Source of the DNA: Lentzea albida
Lineage (GTDB): Bacteria; Actinomycetota; Actinomycetes; Mycobacteriales; Pseudonocardiaceae
DNA length: 64,000 nt
NCBI RefSeq assembly: GCF_900111005.1
Contig: NZ_FOFV01000005.1
Coordinates: forward strand, 248,001 to 312,000
Direction of reading: 5' to 3'
A program made the position numbers and the translations under genes. The stretch's first letter is position 1; every line of letters starts with the position of its first letter. The notes below the pieces were generated by a model. It saw only the letters and a program-made list of their open reading frames with translations, was not told the origin of the DNA and made no database searches. Positions 33,853 to 41,110 of this stretch are shown in pieces.

Positions 33853-35298
33853 TTGCGATTAGCCAAGATCCTGGGGGCGGTCACCGCGAGCGCGCTGCTC
33901 GCGTCGACCATCACGGCTGCACCGGCCACCGCCGGTCCGACGTTGCAGAACACGATCGACCCGAGCTCCGTCAAGGAGTCCGTCGACTACCTGGTGCAGA
34001 CGTACCGGGTCAGCGAGCGCGAGGCGTTGAGGAGACTCGAGCTCCAGAAGGACGCCACCGGGCTCGAGAAGACGCTCAAGACCGAAGCCGCCGGCGAGTA
34101 CGGCGGCATGTGGCTCGACCAGCAGGCCGGTGAGCTCGTCGTCGCGATGACGAAGCCCGCCGCCGCCCAGCGGCAGATCGCCGCGATGGCCGACCGGACC
34201 CACGTGAAGGTCCGCACGGTCAAGAACTCCCTGGCGTCGCTCGAAGCGGCACACGACCGGATCAGCAGGCAGGTCGGCGCCGGAGCCGACTCGGTGTACC
34301 TACCGGCCGTCAGCACCACCGAGAACCGGGTCGTCGTCTGGGAACGCGCCTGGCTCAGGGAGAACAAGCCCAACGCCGCCGCACAGGCGGAGGTCCGGAC
34401 CTTTGACGCGGATCCCGGCATGGTGTCGGCCCGCGTCCTGCCGAAGCCCGCGCCGTACTCGTCGGTCGACCCGGTCGACTGGGGCTTCTGCCACCCGTTG
34501 TACTGCACCGGCTACGGCCCCATGCGCGGCGGTCTGCGCCTGGACATGAGGCGCGACAACGGAACCACGGGCGGCTGCACCGCGGCCTTCAACCTGCGGA
34601 CGACGGGCGGCGCGTTCCCCGGCGTGCCGTGGGTGCTGACGGCGGGCCACTGCATGGCCACCAAGACGAACAACGTGCCGACCGAGCACAACCGCCAGGC
34701 GATCCTGAACCAGCACGGCATCGAGAAGAACGCCTACCCCTACGACTACGCGGCTCTGCGGTACGTGGACGCCGCCACCCAGAACACATGGCTGGACAGC
34801 CAGACCAACCGCAACATCGTGCTGAAGTACTGCCGCAACGGTGGTCTCGACAGCAACGGCGACACCCCCTGCGGCCCGCAGGCGACGTCGCAGAACCAGG
34901 AGATCACCTCCGTCACCCCGCTGTCCGGGATCCTGACCGGCGCGGTCGTGTGCGCCACGGGTTCCGGTGCCAGCTCGGTGAACTACCCGGACTCCTACGA
35001 CAGCGGCTCCGGCGCCGACTACCTCGTCGGCACGCGCTGCGGCCGCGTCCTCTCGACCGACGTCGGCATCAACACCGACCTGTGCGCGAGGAACGGTGAC
35101 AGCGGCAGCCCGCTGTTCAGCCAGGTCACCAGCGCCGGGCTGGGCATCCTGAACGGGAGCCAGCAGTCCCGCAGCGGCCCCTGCCAGCTGGGTGAGCTCA
35201 ACAACTACGCCCCGCTCTCGACGATCCTCGAGGACCTCAGCGCCCGCCAGGCGAGCGGTGGGTCCGTCTTCTCGGTGATCACCACGCCGCAGGGCTGA
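33853..35298 (+). CDS. Secreted S1-family serine protease with propeptide
   Basis: 481 residues. A Sec signal (about 1-28) is followed by a long propeptide (about 29-200) rich in Lys/Glu and then a trypsin-fold domain. Catalytic His is in WVLTAGHCMA, Asp in YDYAALRY and Ser in NGDSGSPLFS, all intact. The propeptide length and the RNGDSGSP context resemble alpha-lytic/streptogrisin-type enzymes, whose pro-region assists folding. The TTG start follows AAGGAG by 6 bases. It stands alone with a perfect 14-bp terminator hairpin. Extracellular protein degradation is the expected role. Confidence 0.88.
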   Translation: MRLAKILGAVTASALLASTITAAPATAGPTLQNTIDPSSVKESVDYLVQTYRVSEREALRRLELQKDATGLEKTLKTEAAGEYGGMWLDQQAGELVVAMTKPAAAQRQIAAMADRTHVKVRTVKNSLASLEAAHDRISRQVGAGADSVYLPAVSTTENRVVVWERAWLRENKPNAAAQAEVRTFDADPGMVSARVLPKPAPYSSVDPVDWGFCHPLYCTGYGPMRGGLRLDMRRDNGTTGGCTAAFNLRTTGGAFPGVPWVLTAGHCMATKTNNVPTEHNRQAILNQHGIEKNAYPYDYAALRYVDAATQNTWLDSQTNRNIVLKYCRNGGLDSNGDTPCGPQATSQNQEITSVTPLSGILTGAVVCATGSGASSVNYPDSYDSGSGADYLVGTRCGRVLSTDVGINTDLCARNGDSGSPLFSQVTSAGLGILNGSQQSRSGPCQLGELNNYAPLSTILEDLSARQASGGSVFSVITTPQG

Positions 35299-35308
35299 CG
35301 TCCACAGT

Positions 35309-35340
35309 CTCCGGAGGGCCTGTTCACAGGCCCTCCGGAG
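35309..35340 (+). terminator. Perfect 14-bp hairpin after the protease gene
   Basis: CTCCGGAGGGCCTG pairs with CAGGCCCTCCGGAG around TTCA, 10 bp after the stop. Confidence 0.85.
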
Positions 35341-35392
35341 CCGTCTGAAGGCTTAAGCAGCCTTAAATCCGCTGGTATCGAGGAAGATCACT

Positions 35393-35406
35393 TGAGAGCG
35401 CTCTCA
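35393..35406. promoter_or_regulatory. LacI-family operator (CebR-like palindrome)
   Basis: TGAGAGCGCTCTCA is a perfect 14-bp palindrome with the central CG typical of LacI-family sites; CebR sites read TGGGAGCGCTCCCA. It is 104 bp upstream of the GH16 start, so the glucanase is probably induced by an oligosaccharide through a LacI-type repressor encoded elsewhere. Confidence 0.75.
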
Positions 35407-35509
35407 TCTGACAAATTCGTGAAAACCTTTACACGTTGACCGAGGGTCACGGCGCGACAACACTTCCGAACCACTGGGCGCACAACCAACACCCGGAAAG
35501 GTCGGTTCG

Positions 35510-36730
35510 ATGCATCGACGCATCGGGACGGCCCTTGCCGCTGCCTTGATGGTGGCCGCAGGGATCACCGTCGCCACCACCAGCCAAGCTCCCCCTGCCA
35601 ACGCGGCGGTGACCTGGGCCGACGAGTTCAACGCCCCCGCCGGCACCGGTGTCGACGGCGGCAAGTGGAACATGGAAGTGGGCAACAACAACGGCAACAA
35701 CAGGGAACACCAGTGGTACCAGGCGGGTACCTCCAACGCGGCGCACGACGGCCAGGGCAACCTCGTCATCACCGCCAAGAAGGAGAACCCCGGCAACTAC
35801 AACTGCTGGTACGGCCGGTGTCAGTACACGTCCGCGCGCATCAACACCGCGAACAAGTTCACCCAGACCTACGGCAGGTTCGAAGCGCGCATGAAGATGC
35901 CGCGCGGCAAGGGGATCTGGCCCGCGTTCTGGATGCTCGGTGCTGACATCAACACCGGCAACCCGTGGCCGGGTTCCGGCGAGATCGACATCATGGAGTT
36001 CCTGGGACACCAGACGAACACCGTGTACGGCACGATCCACGGACCGGGCTACTCCGGTTCGGGCGGCAAGTCCCACGCCTACAACGGCCCGAACTTCTCC
36101 GACGGCTTCCACAACTTCGCAGTGGACTGGAAGCCCGGCGAGATCACGTGGTCGGTGGACGGCAACGTCTACGCCCGCAACACCCCGACCGACGTCAACG
36201 GCAACCCGTGGGTGTTCAACAAGCCCTTCTTCATCATCATCAACCTCGCGGTCGGTGGTGAGTGGCCGGGCTACCCGGACGCCAGCACGACGTTCCCGCA
36301 GCAGCTCGTGATCGACTGGGTCCGCGCTTCCTCCTCCGACACCCCCGGCGGTGGCGGTTCGGAGATCCGCGGCATCGGCGGCAAGTGCCTCGACGTGCCC
36401 TGGGCGAACACCGCCAACGGCACGCCCATCCAGGTCGTCGGCTGCAACGGCAACGCGGCCCAGAAGTGGAGCCGTCCCGGTGACGGCACGATCCGCGCGC
36501 TGGGCAAGTGCCTCGACGTCAACGGCGGCGGCACCGCCAACGGCACAGTGGTCCAGCTCTGGGACTGCAACGGCTCGGCTGCCCAGCAATGGGCCGTCAG
36601 CGGGGCACAGGACATCGTGAACCCGCAGGCCAACAAGTGCCTCGACACCATCGGCGGCGGTTCGGCCGACGGCACGAAGACGCACATCTGGCAGTGCCTC
36701 GGCGTGGCCAGCCAGAAGTGGCAGGTCTGA
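35510..36730 (+). CDS. Secreted GH16 beta-glucanase with ricin B-type lectin domain
   Basis: 406 residues. The signal peptide is about 1-32. The GH16 domain (about 33-275) contains the catalytic GEIDIMEF (Glu-x-Asp-x-x-Glu), preceded by KGIWPAFWMLG and followed by HNFAVDWKPGEITWSVDG. A Gly-rich linker joins a CBM13/ricin B domain (about 282-406) with three repeats, each carrying KCLDV or KCLDT and a Q-W or QKW motif. Expected to cut beta-1,3- or mixed-linkage glucan such as fungal cell wall, with the lectin domain giving binding. A LacI-type operator lies upstream and hairpins follow. Confidence 0.92.
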   Translation: MHRRIGTALAAALMVAAGITVATTSQAPPANAAVTWADEFNAPAGTGVDGGKWNMEVGNNNGNNREHQWYQAGTSNAAHDGQGNLVITAKKENPGNYNCWYGRCQYTSARINTANKFTQTYGRFEARMKMPRGKGIWPAFWMLGADINTGNPWPGSGEIDIMEFLGHQTNTVYGTIHGPGYSGSGGKSHAYNGPNFSDGFHNFAVDWKPGEITWSVDGNVYARNTPTDVNGNPWVFNKPFFIIINLAVGGEWPGYPDASTTFPQQLVIDWVRASSSDTPGGGGSEIRGIGGKCLDVPWANTANGTPIQVVGCNGNAAQKWSRPGDGTIRALGKCLDVNGGGTANGTVVQLWDCNGSAAQQWAVSGAQDIVNPQANKCLDTIGGGSADGTKTHIWQCLGVASQKWQV

Positions 36731-36741
36731 GGTCACTCCCC

Positions 36742-36759
36742 GCCGGGTCCTGACCCGGC
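36742..36759 (+). terminator. Short GC hairpin after the GH16 gene
   Basis: GCCGGGTC pairs with GACCCGGC around two bases, 11 bp after the stop. Confidence 0.6.
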
Positions 36760-36774
36760 ACCGGGAGAACAGCG

Positions 36775-36819
36775 GCGCTGGACGTGAACCCCCGCGGCGG
36801 ACGGGTTCACGTCCAGCGC
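36775..36819. terminator. Perfect 17-bp inverted repeat
   Basis: The arm 36775-36791 pairs without mismatch with 36803-36819 around an 11-base loop. It lies 45 bp after the GH16 stop and 65 bp before the next gene; a second, stronger terminator or a structured leader of the following gene. Confidence 0.65.
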
Positions 36820-36883
36820 TTCCTGCGCCGCGTCGGCGTCTGCCGCTACCCTGTCGGCCGTTCAGGTCGACGGAAGGCGGTTC

Positions 36884-37816
36884 ATGCAGGTGCTGGCGCA
36901 AGGGATCCAGGTGTCCGACCTGCTGCTCAACAAGTACGGCCTCGCGGTCTTCGCCGCGATCCTCAGCGGACTCGCCGCGTACCTCACCGGCAGCCGACTC
37001 GAAGCCAAGAAGTTCCACAAGACGCTCAAGCAGCTGTCGTGGGACATGGACGTGAACTCACGACTCGTCTCGATCAAGGACGAGCTCAAGCAGAAGGTCC
37101 AGGTGAAGTACGCGGGCGAGTCCGTGACGAGCCTGACCACGGTGACGTTCCAGGTCACCAACACCGGCGGCGCCGTGGTGAAGGACCAGTTCCTGCGGTT
37201 CGCCTTCCCGGAGAAGGCACAGATGCTCGAAGTCGATCTGGCTCCGCGCCCCGAGCCGGAACTGGATGTCAGCGAGGTCTTCGACGATGTTCCTCCTGGC
37301 AACCGCCGCTATCGGATCGGTCATCTCGAACCGGGTCAACGCGTGCAGTTCAAGTTCGTCTCCGACGGCGGTGACTGGTCGGGCTGGCGTGGCGTCCACC
37401 CGAAGAACGACGAGGGCGGCGTCGTCTTCGAGCGCCGTGACGTCTCACGTGTGAAGGCGGACAAGGAACACATTCGACCGTTCGCGGTTCAGGCCGTGCT
37501 GCTGGTACTGACCCAGCTGGTGCTGAGCAACGTCGCGTTCTACCAGGACGTTCTCGATTTCGTGCGCGTCGCGATCACGCTGGTGCTCGGTGGTCTTCTG
37601 CTGTCGCACCTGGTTCCGATCGTGCGACTCGTGGAACGCTCGGCGTACGGCTGGAACTCCGGAAGCGGTTCCGGGAGCACGGAGAGCCACAACATGATCC
37701 ACGGAAACACGGACGGATACGTGATCCAGGCCCGCAGCATTGAAGGCGATGTCCACCTCCACAACTACGGCAAGCAGGATCCCGACGCCGAAGAAACCCA
37801 ACCGGCTACGCCATGA
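36884..37816 (+). CDS. Membrane protein with C-terminal RHIM-like amyloid motif
   Basis: 310 residues. An N-terminal membrane segment (about 17-37) and a short basic/helical stretch lead to an Ig-like beta domain (about 75-165; VTFQVTNTGG). Two membrane segments follow at about 203-250 (VQAVLLVLTQLVLSNV; AITLVLGGLLLSHLV). After a Gly/Ser linker, residues 270-292 read NMIHGNTDGYVIQARSIEGD plus VHL. That matches the N-x-G-x-x-x-G-x-V-x-Q-A-x-x-I-x-G-x-V pattern of RHIM-related bacterial amyloid signalling sequences (BASS), which nucleate cell-death effectors in actinobacterial NLR systems. No NLR or effector gene is adjacent. A signalling or effector role is inference from the motif. Confidence 0.65.
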   Translation: MQVLAQGIQVSDLLLNKYGLAVFAAILSGLAAYLTGSRLEAKKFHKTLKQLSWDMDVNSRLVSIKDELKQKVQVKYAGESVTSLTTVTFQVTNTGGAVVKDQFLRFAFPEKAQMLEVDLAPRPEPELDVSEVFDDVPPGNRRYRIGHLEPGQRVQFKFVSDGGDWSGWRGVHPKNDEGGVVFERRDVSRVKADKEHIRPFAVQAVLLVLTQLVLSNVAFYQDVLDFVRVAITLVLGGLLLSHLVPIVRLVERSAYGWNSGSGSGSTESHNMIHGNTDGYVIQARSIEGDVHLHNYGKQDPDAEETQPATP

Positions 37817-38663
37817 GTCTTGCCACGGCCCAGTCCTGCACCGCGACACCGACCGACTTGAACACCGTCCGCCCCTCCCGCAGCGGCGGGTTCCCCAGCG
37901 CCGCACCGAGTTCGACGAGCGACTCCAGCCGCAGCACACCGGACTGCACCGCGCGGATGATCTCCCCCGCCTCGCTCAGCGCCGCCTCGACCTGGTCCAC
38001 CACCACGACCCCGGCGGTCGCCAGCAACTCCTCGGGCAGCTCCCGCATCACGGGACGGTACGAGCCGATCGCGTTGACGTGCACCCGTTCCTTGAGCGAG
38101 TCGCACCGGAACAACGGCACCGTCGACGCCGTCGCGCAGCACACGACGTCCGCATTCTCGACGGCCTCGTCCGCGTTCGCCGCCGTGTCCATGACCGTGT
38201 CCGGCAGCTCGTCGCGCAGGCCCTCCAGCAACGCCTCGGCCTTCTTCGCGTTGCGGTTGAAGACGACGAGCTTCTTCAACGGCCGCACCGCGTGCACGGC
38301 CCGCACCTGGTCCGCCGCCTGCGCTCCCGCGCCCAGCAGCGCGAGGTGCGACGCGTCCTCGTCGGCCAGCAGATCCGTTGCCACACCGACGACAGCGCCG
38401 GTCCGCAACGTCGTGAGCGGCACCGCGTCCGTGGCGAACTGACCGTCCGGATGCGAGTACACGACCGTGCCCGTGATCACCGGGTCGCGCTCGACCTCGA
38501 CGCTGATCACCTTGACCGCGGTGGAGCTCGTCGGCCGGTGGTGCACCGCCATGACGAGCGACCGGCTGTCGCTGAACGCCTGCCGCGGCGGCAGGTCGAA
38601 CTCCTCCGCCGCCAGCCCGACGAACGCTTCTCGCACGGCATCGATCGCAGCGGGCATCGTCAT
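37806..38663 (-). CDS. Ornithine cyclodeaminase/mu-crystallin family protein
   Basis: 285 residues. The family includes ornithine cyclodeaminase, alanine dehydrogenase and opine/siderophore-type imine reductases. The N-terminal substrate half has AVKVISVEVERDP and GTVVYSHPDGQFAT; the NAD(P) half has LALLGAGAQAADQVRAV. A conserved Asp lies in the VVVDQVEAALSEAGE region. It starts at an ATG, and the 3' end overlaps the convergent RHIM-motif gene by 11 bp. Exact substrate unclear; no siderophore genes are near. Confidence 0.85.
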   Translation of the reverse strand: MTMPAAIDAVREAFVGLAAEEFDLPPRQAFSDSRSLVMAVHHRPTSSTAVKVISVEVERDPVITGTVVYSHPDGQFATDAVPLTTLRTGAVVGVATDLLADEDASHLALLGAGAQAADQVRAVHAVRPLKKLVVFNRNAKKAEALLEGLRDELPDTVMDTAANADEAVENADVVCCATASTVPLFRCDSLKERVHVNAIGSYRPVMRELPEELLATAGVVVVDQVEAALSEAGEIIRAVQSGVLRLESLVELGAALGNPPLREGRTVFKSVGVAVQDWAVARLMA

Positions 38664-38681
38664 GGCCGGGATCGTAACGAC

Positions 38682-38843
38682 TCAGCGCGAGCGCTTGACG
38701 GCCCCCAGGAACGACGACCAGGCGGCCGCGCCCACGGCGAGGTGGACGGCGGGCGCCTTGGTGTCCCGGATCCCGATGCCGGTGGCGATCTCCACACACT
38801 CGCTGGCGTTCGCGCTGTAGGTGCTCTTGCGCCACTCGGCCAT
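38682..38843 (-). CDS. DUF397 small protein
   Basis: 53 residues beginning AEWRKSTYSANASECVEIA, the hallmark of DUF397, with the paired WSSFLGAVK at the end. GAGGAG lies about 6 bases before the ATG. It is 10 bp downstream of the XRE/DUF5753 gene on the same strand. Such pairs are abundant in actinomycetes (WhiJ/BldB-type loci linked to development) and are thought to act as regulator and antagonist. Confidence 0.9.
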   Translation of the reverse strand: MAEWRKSTYSANASECVEIATGIGIRDTKAPAVHLAVGAAAWSSFLGAVKRSR

Positions 38844-38853
38844 CAATGTCTCC

Positions 38854-39684
38854 TCAACCGATGATGTCTTTGATCAGACTCCTCGATTGTTCCTCGTCCA
38901 ACGCCGTCCGACCGAGTGATTCGACCACCGCGTCGTAGCTCTTGACCGGCAGCGCCGCCTCGATGATGAGGCTGGCGTTCTCGCTCTCCACGAAGACGAC
39001 CGGCTCGATCTTGTGGAACCGCATCAGGTTGAAGCCCCCGGCATGCCCCGCGTGGGCCCCGACCGATGTCGGCACAACTCTGATGACGACGGACGGCCGC
39101 AGCGACATCCTCACCAGGTGCTCCAGCTGGGCGCGCATCACCTCCTCACCCCCCACCGGCGTCCTCAGGACGGACTCGTGGAAGAAGAACGTCGCCTTCA
39201 CGCCGGATCGCAGCGCCTCGCTGCGCGCCACCCGAGCCGCGACGCGCTCCTCCACCTCGTCCTCGGGCACGTTGGCGCTCGCCCTGATCACGGCACGCGC
39301 GTACTCGGGGATCTGCAGCGTGCCGTGCACCAGCAACGGCAACCAGCTGATCAGCGTCTTGGCGGTCGACTCGTGCTGGAGCAGGGTGCGAGGCAGGATC
39401 GGCTCGGCGGCGCCGTGCTCCTGCAGCCACCCCTTCACGTTCGTCGCGTGGAACAGCTTCATCAGGTGTTCCCGCTCGTCCGACGGCGTCCGGCACGCGC
39501 CCAGCAACAGCGCGAGGTCGAGCTCCGTCACGCCTCCCTTGCCGTTGACGGCGTCCGACAGCTTGGCCTCCTGCCAGTCGACGATCTCGGCCACGGCCCG
39601 CGACGTCATACCCGTGGCCGCGATGGCGGCACGGAGCCCGTCACCGAACTCGCGGCCTCTTGCGGTGGAGAATCTTTTCGGCAT
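38854..39684 (-). CDS. XRE-family regulator with DUF5753 domain
   Basis: 276 residues. An N-terminal helix-turn-helix (about 10-65; GMTSRAVAEIVDWQEAKLSDAVNG) is followed by DUF5753 (about 95-270; ESTAKTLISWLPLLVHGTLQIPEYARAVI, ATFFFHESVLRTPVGG). WhiJ-like class, usually paired with a DUF397 protein, as here. The start at 39684 fits the family; the longer frame upstream does not. It is divergent (104 bp) from two small overlapping genes also seen next to such regulators. Confidence 0.9.
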   Translation of the reverse strand: MPKRFSTARGREFGDGLRAAIAATGMTSRAVAEIVDWQEAKLSDAVNGKGGVTELDLALLLGACRTPSDEREHLMKLFHATNVKGWLQEHGAAEPILPRTLLQHESTAKTLISWLPLLVHGTLQIPEYARAVIRASANVPEDEVEERVAARVARSEALRSGVKATFFFHESVLRTPVGGEEVMRAQLEHLVRMSLRPSVVIRVVPTSVGAHAGHAGGFNLMRFHKIEPVVFVESENASLIIEAALPVKSYDAVVESLGRTALDEEQSRSLIKDIIG

Positions 39685-39788
39685 GAACGGGCACGCTAGC
39701 GCCATTCACGGGCCTTTCAGAACATTCGGCACCAACACAACCCAAAAGGGCGTTAGCTTGGACCAGCTCCAAGTTGCAGAATAATTCC

Positions 39789-40001
39789 GTGAAGTTCCGA
39801 TGGTTGCCCCACGACGGGCTGCGACACGCTATCCAGGACGAGCCGCTCAGGGGGCGGCTCGTCGAGACCCTGTGCGGTGATCCCTTCGTACCACAGGAGC
39901 TTGACCTGTGGTCGAGCAAGAACGTGTGGCCGACGTGCTGGGACTGCGACGGCGTCTGGCGAAAGAGCGAGGGGATCCTGCCATGGCCGCGGAAATCCTG
40001 A
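39789..40001 (+). CDS. Small zinc-finger-like protein
   Basis: 70 residues. Begins VKFRWLPHDGLRHAI, a conserved start in a small actinobacterial family, and has cysteines at TLCGDP and WPTCWDCDGVW with a His near the N-terminus, suggesting one zinc site. The GTG at 39789 has no ribosome site; an AATAAT at 39780-39785 with TTGGAC 16 bases before it suggests a near-leaderless transcript. The last 94 bases overlap the next gene in another frame. Function unknown; the divergent XRE regulator may control it. Confidence 0.6.
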   Translation: MKFRWLPHDGLRHAIQDEPLRGRLVETLCGDPFVPQELDLWSSKNVWPTCWDCDGVWRKSEGILPWPRKS

Positions 40002-40231
40002 CGGAGGACCTTCTGCGCGTATCTCTTCAACGCCTCTCGCGTGAGGTGGTGAAGACTTATCCACAGTTCGGCGAGTTGCTCGCGCAGAATATGTTGCGCA
40101 CGTGCGGGCTGATTCCCGATCTCGAGCGCGCTGAGCATTACCGCGAGCTCGGGACGTTGCTCATCGACCTCGGCCGGCTGTACCTGGCGGAGGCCGACGT
40201 GCTGTCCACGGTGGAGGCGCCGCAGGACTGA
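39908..40231 (+). CDS. Small helical protein overlapping the zinc-finger gene
   Basis: 107 residues, largely helical (ADVLGLRRRLAKERG; LLRVSLQRLSREVVKTYPQFGELLAQNML). AGGAG lies 8 bases before the GTG at 39908. The first 94 bases are shared with the 3' part of the zinc-finger gene in a different frame. A start at the ATG 39983 would shorten but not abolish the overlap. No known domain. The shared DNA and context suggest the two proteins are co-produced. Confidence 0.6.
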   Translation: MVEQERVADVLGLRRRLAKERGDPAMAAEILTEDLLRVSLQRLSREVVKTYPQFGELLAQNMLRTCGLIPDLERAEHYRELGTLLIDLGRLYLAEADVLSTVEAPQD

Positions 40232-40238
40232 GCGGTCC

Positions 40239-41087
40239 CTAGCGCGCGGACACGGCGACCGCGCGCCCGCTCGTGTCGAACTCGTGCGCCAGCACCTCCA
40301 GCCCCGCCCCGCCGGCGGCCCACGCCGCCGTCCAGGTGAGGCACTCCGCCGCCCCGTTCCCCGCCCTCTCCACCAGGTCCACCCCGATCGGGTCGAGCCA
40401 CTCCCACGACGTGCCGGCGATCCCGGCCAGGAAGGCCTCGTCCCACGAGCGCACCAGCTCGCGGACGGTCCCCTCGCGGCGTGCGCGCTCGTTGACGTCC
40501 TTGATCCACGCCTGCCGCTCCTGCTCCGAGAGCACCACCCCGGTCTCGGGCTCGCGGAACCCCGGCAGGTCGTGGGCCAGCCCGCCCGACCCGACGTACA
40601 GCACCCGGCGGTCGGCGAAGAACTCCCCGACGCGGCGTCCCAGCGACGCCGCGCGGCGGAAGGTGGCGTGAGGCGGCGAGGCGCAGTTGACGAAGACCGG
40701 CAGCACGGGCTTGGCGGAGATCGAGCCCAGCAGGTCGCGCGCGGTGTGGCCGAAGGCGTGGTCGAGCGCGGCCTCGTAGGCCGTGGCGACGTCGAACTCC
40801 GATGCCACCAGCCCGGCCACCAGCTCGCGCCCCAGGTCCGAGGGCACGTCGTAGGAACCGACGGGCCCGGCCACGTCGCCCTGGGCGGTGGCGCTCAGGA
40901 CCACGGCGAAGGTCGGGACCACCGAGCGGAAGGCCCGGCGGTGGTCGGTGCCGAAGAAGACCACGAGCTCCGGGTCGAACGCGCGCACCGCCTCCCGCGC
41001 GTCCGCGATCGCCGCCCGGACGGGCCCGTCAGGAGCGCCGGGCAAGGTGATCAGGTGCGAGGCGCAGACCGTTAGGCGGTTCTTCAC
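40239..41087 (-). CDS. Class III extradiol ring-cleavage dioxygenase
   Basis: 282 residues of the LigB superfamily, closest in pattern to 2,3-dihydroxyphenylpropionate 1,2-dioxygenase (MhpB/HppB). Probable iron ligands are the His of CASHLITLPG and the GTDHRR region, with the catalytic His in LDHAFGHT. Expected to open a catechol ring between carbons using non-haem Fe(II). It stands alone, with no hydrolase or hydratase of a meta-cleavage pathway adjacent, so the substrate cannot be assigned. The ATG at 41087 gives the usual start. Confidence 0.82.
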   Translation of the reverse strand: MKNRLTVCASHLITLPGAPDGPVRAAIADAREAVRAFDPELVVFFGTDHRRAFRSVVPTFAVVLSATAQGDVAGPVGSYDVPSDLGRELVAGLVASEFDVATAYEAALDHAFGHTARDLLGSISAKPVLPVFVNCASPPHATFRRAASLGRRVGEFFADRRVLYVGSGGLAHDLPGFREPETGVVLSEQERQAWIKDVNERARREGTVRELVRSWDEAFLAGIAGTSWEWLDPIGVDLVERAGNGAAECLTWTAAWAAGGAGLEVLAHEFDTSGRAVAVSAR

Positions 41088-41110
41088 CGGACCAGTCTAG
41101 GTTCCGATGC

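Noticed and set aside
36775-36819. attC- or recombination-type site
   Set aside because: A simple perfect hairpin with no integrase gene or characteristic core sequence nearby; read as terminator or leader structure.
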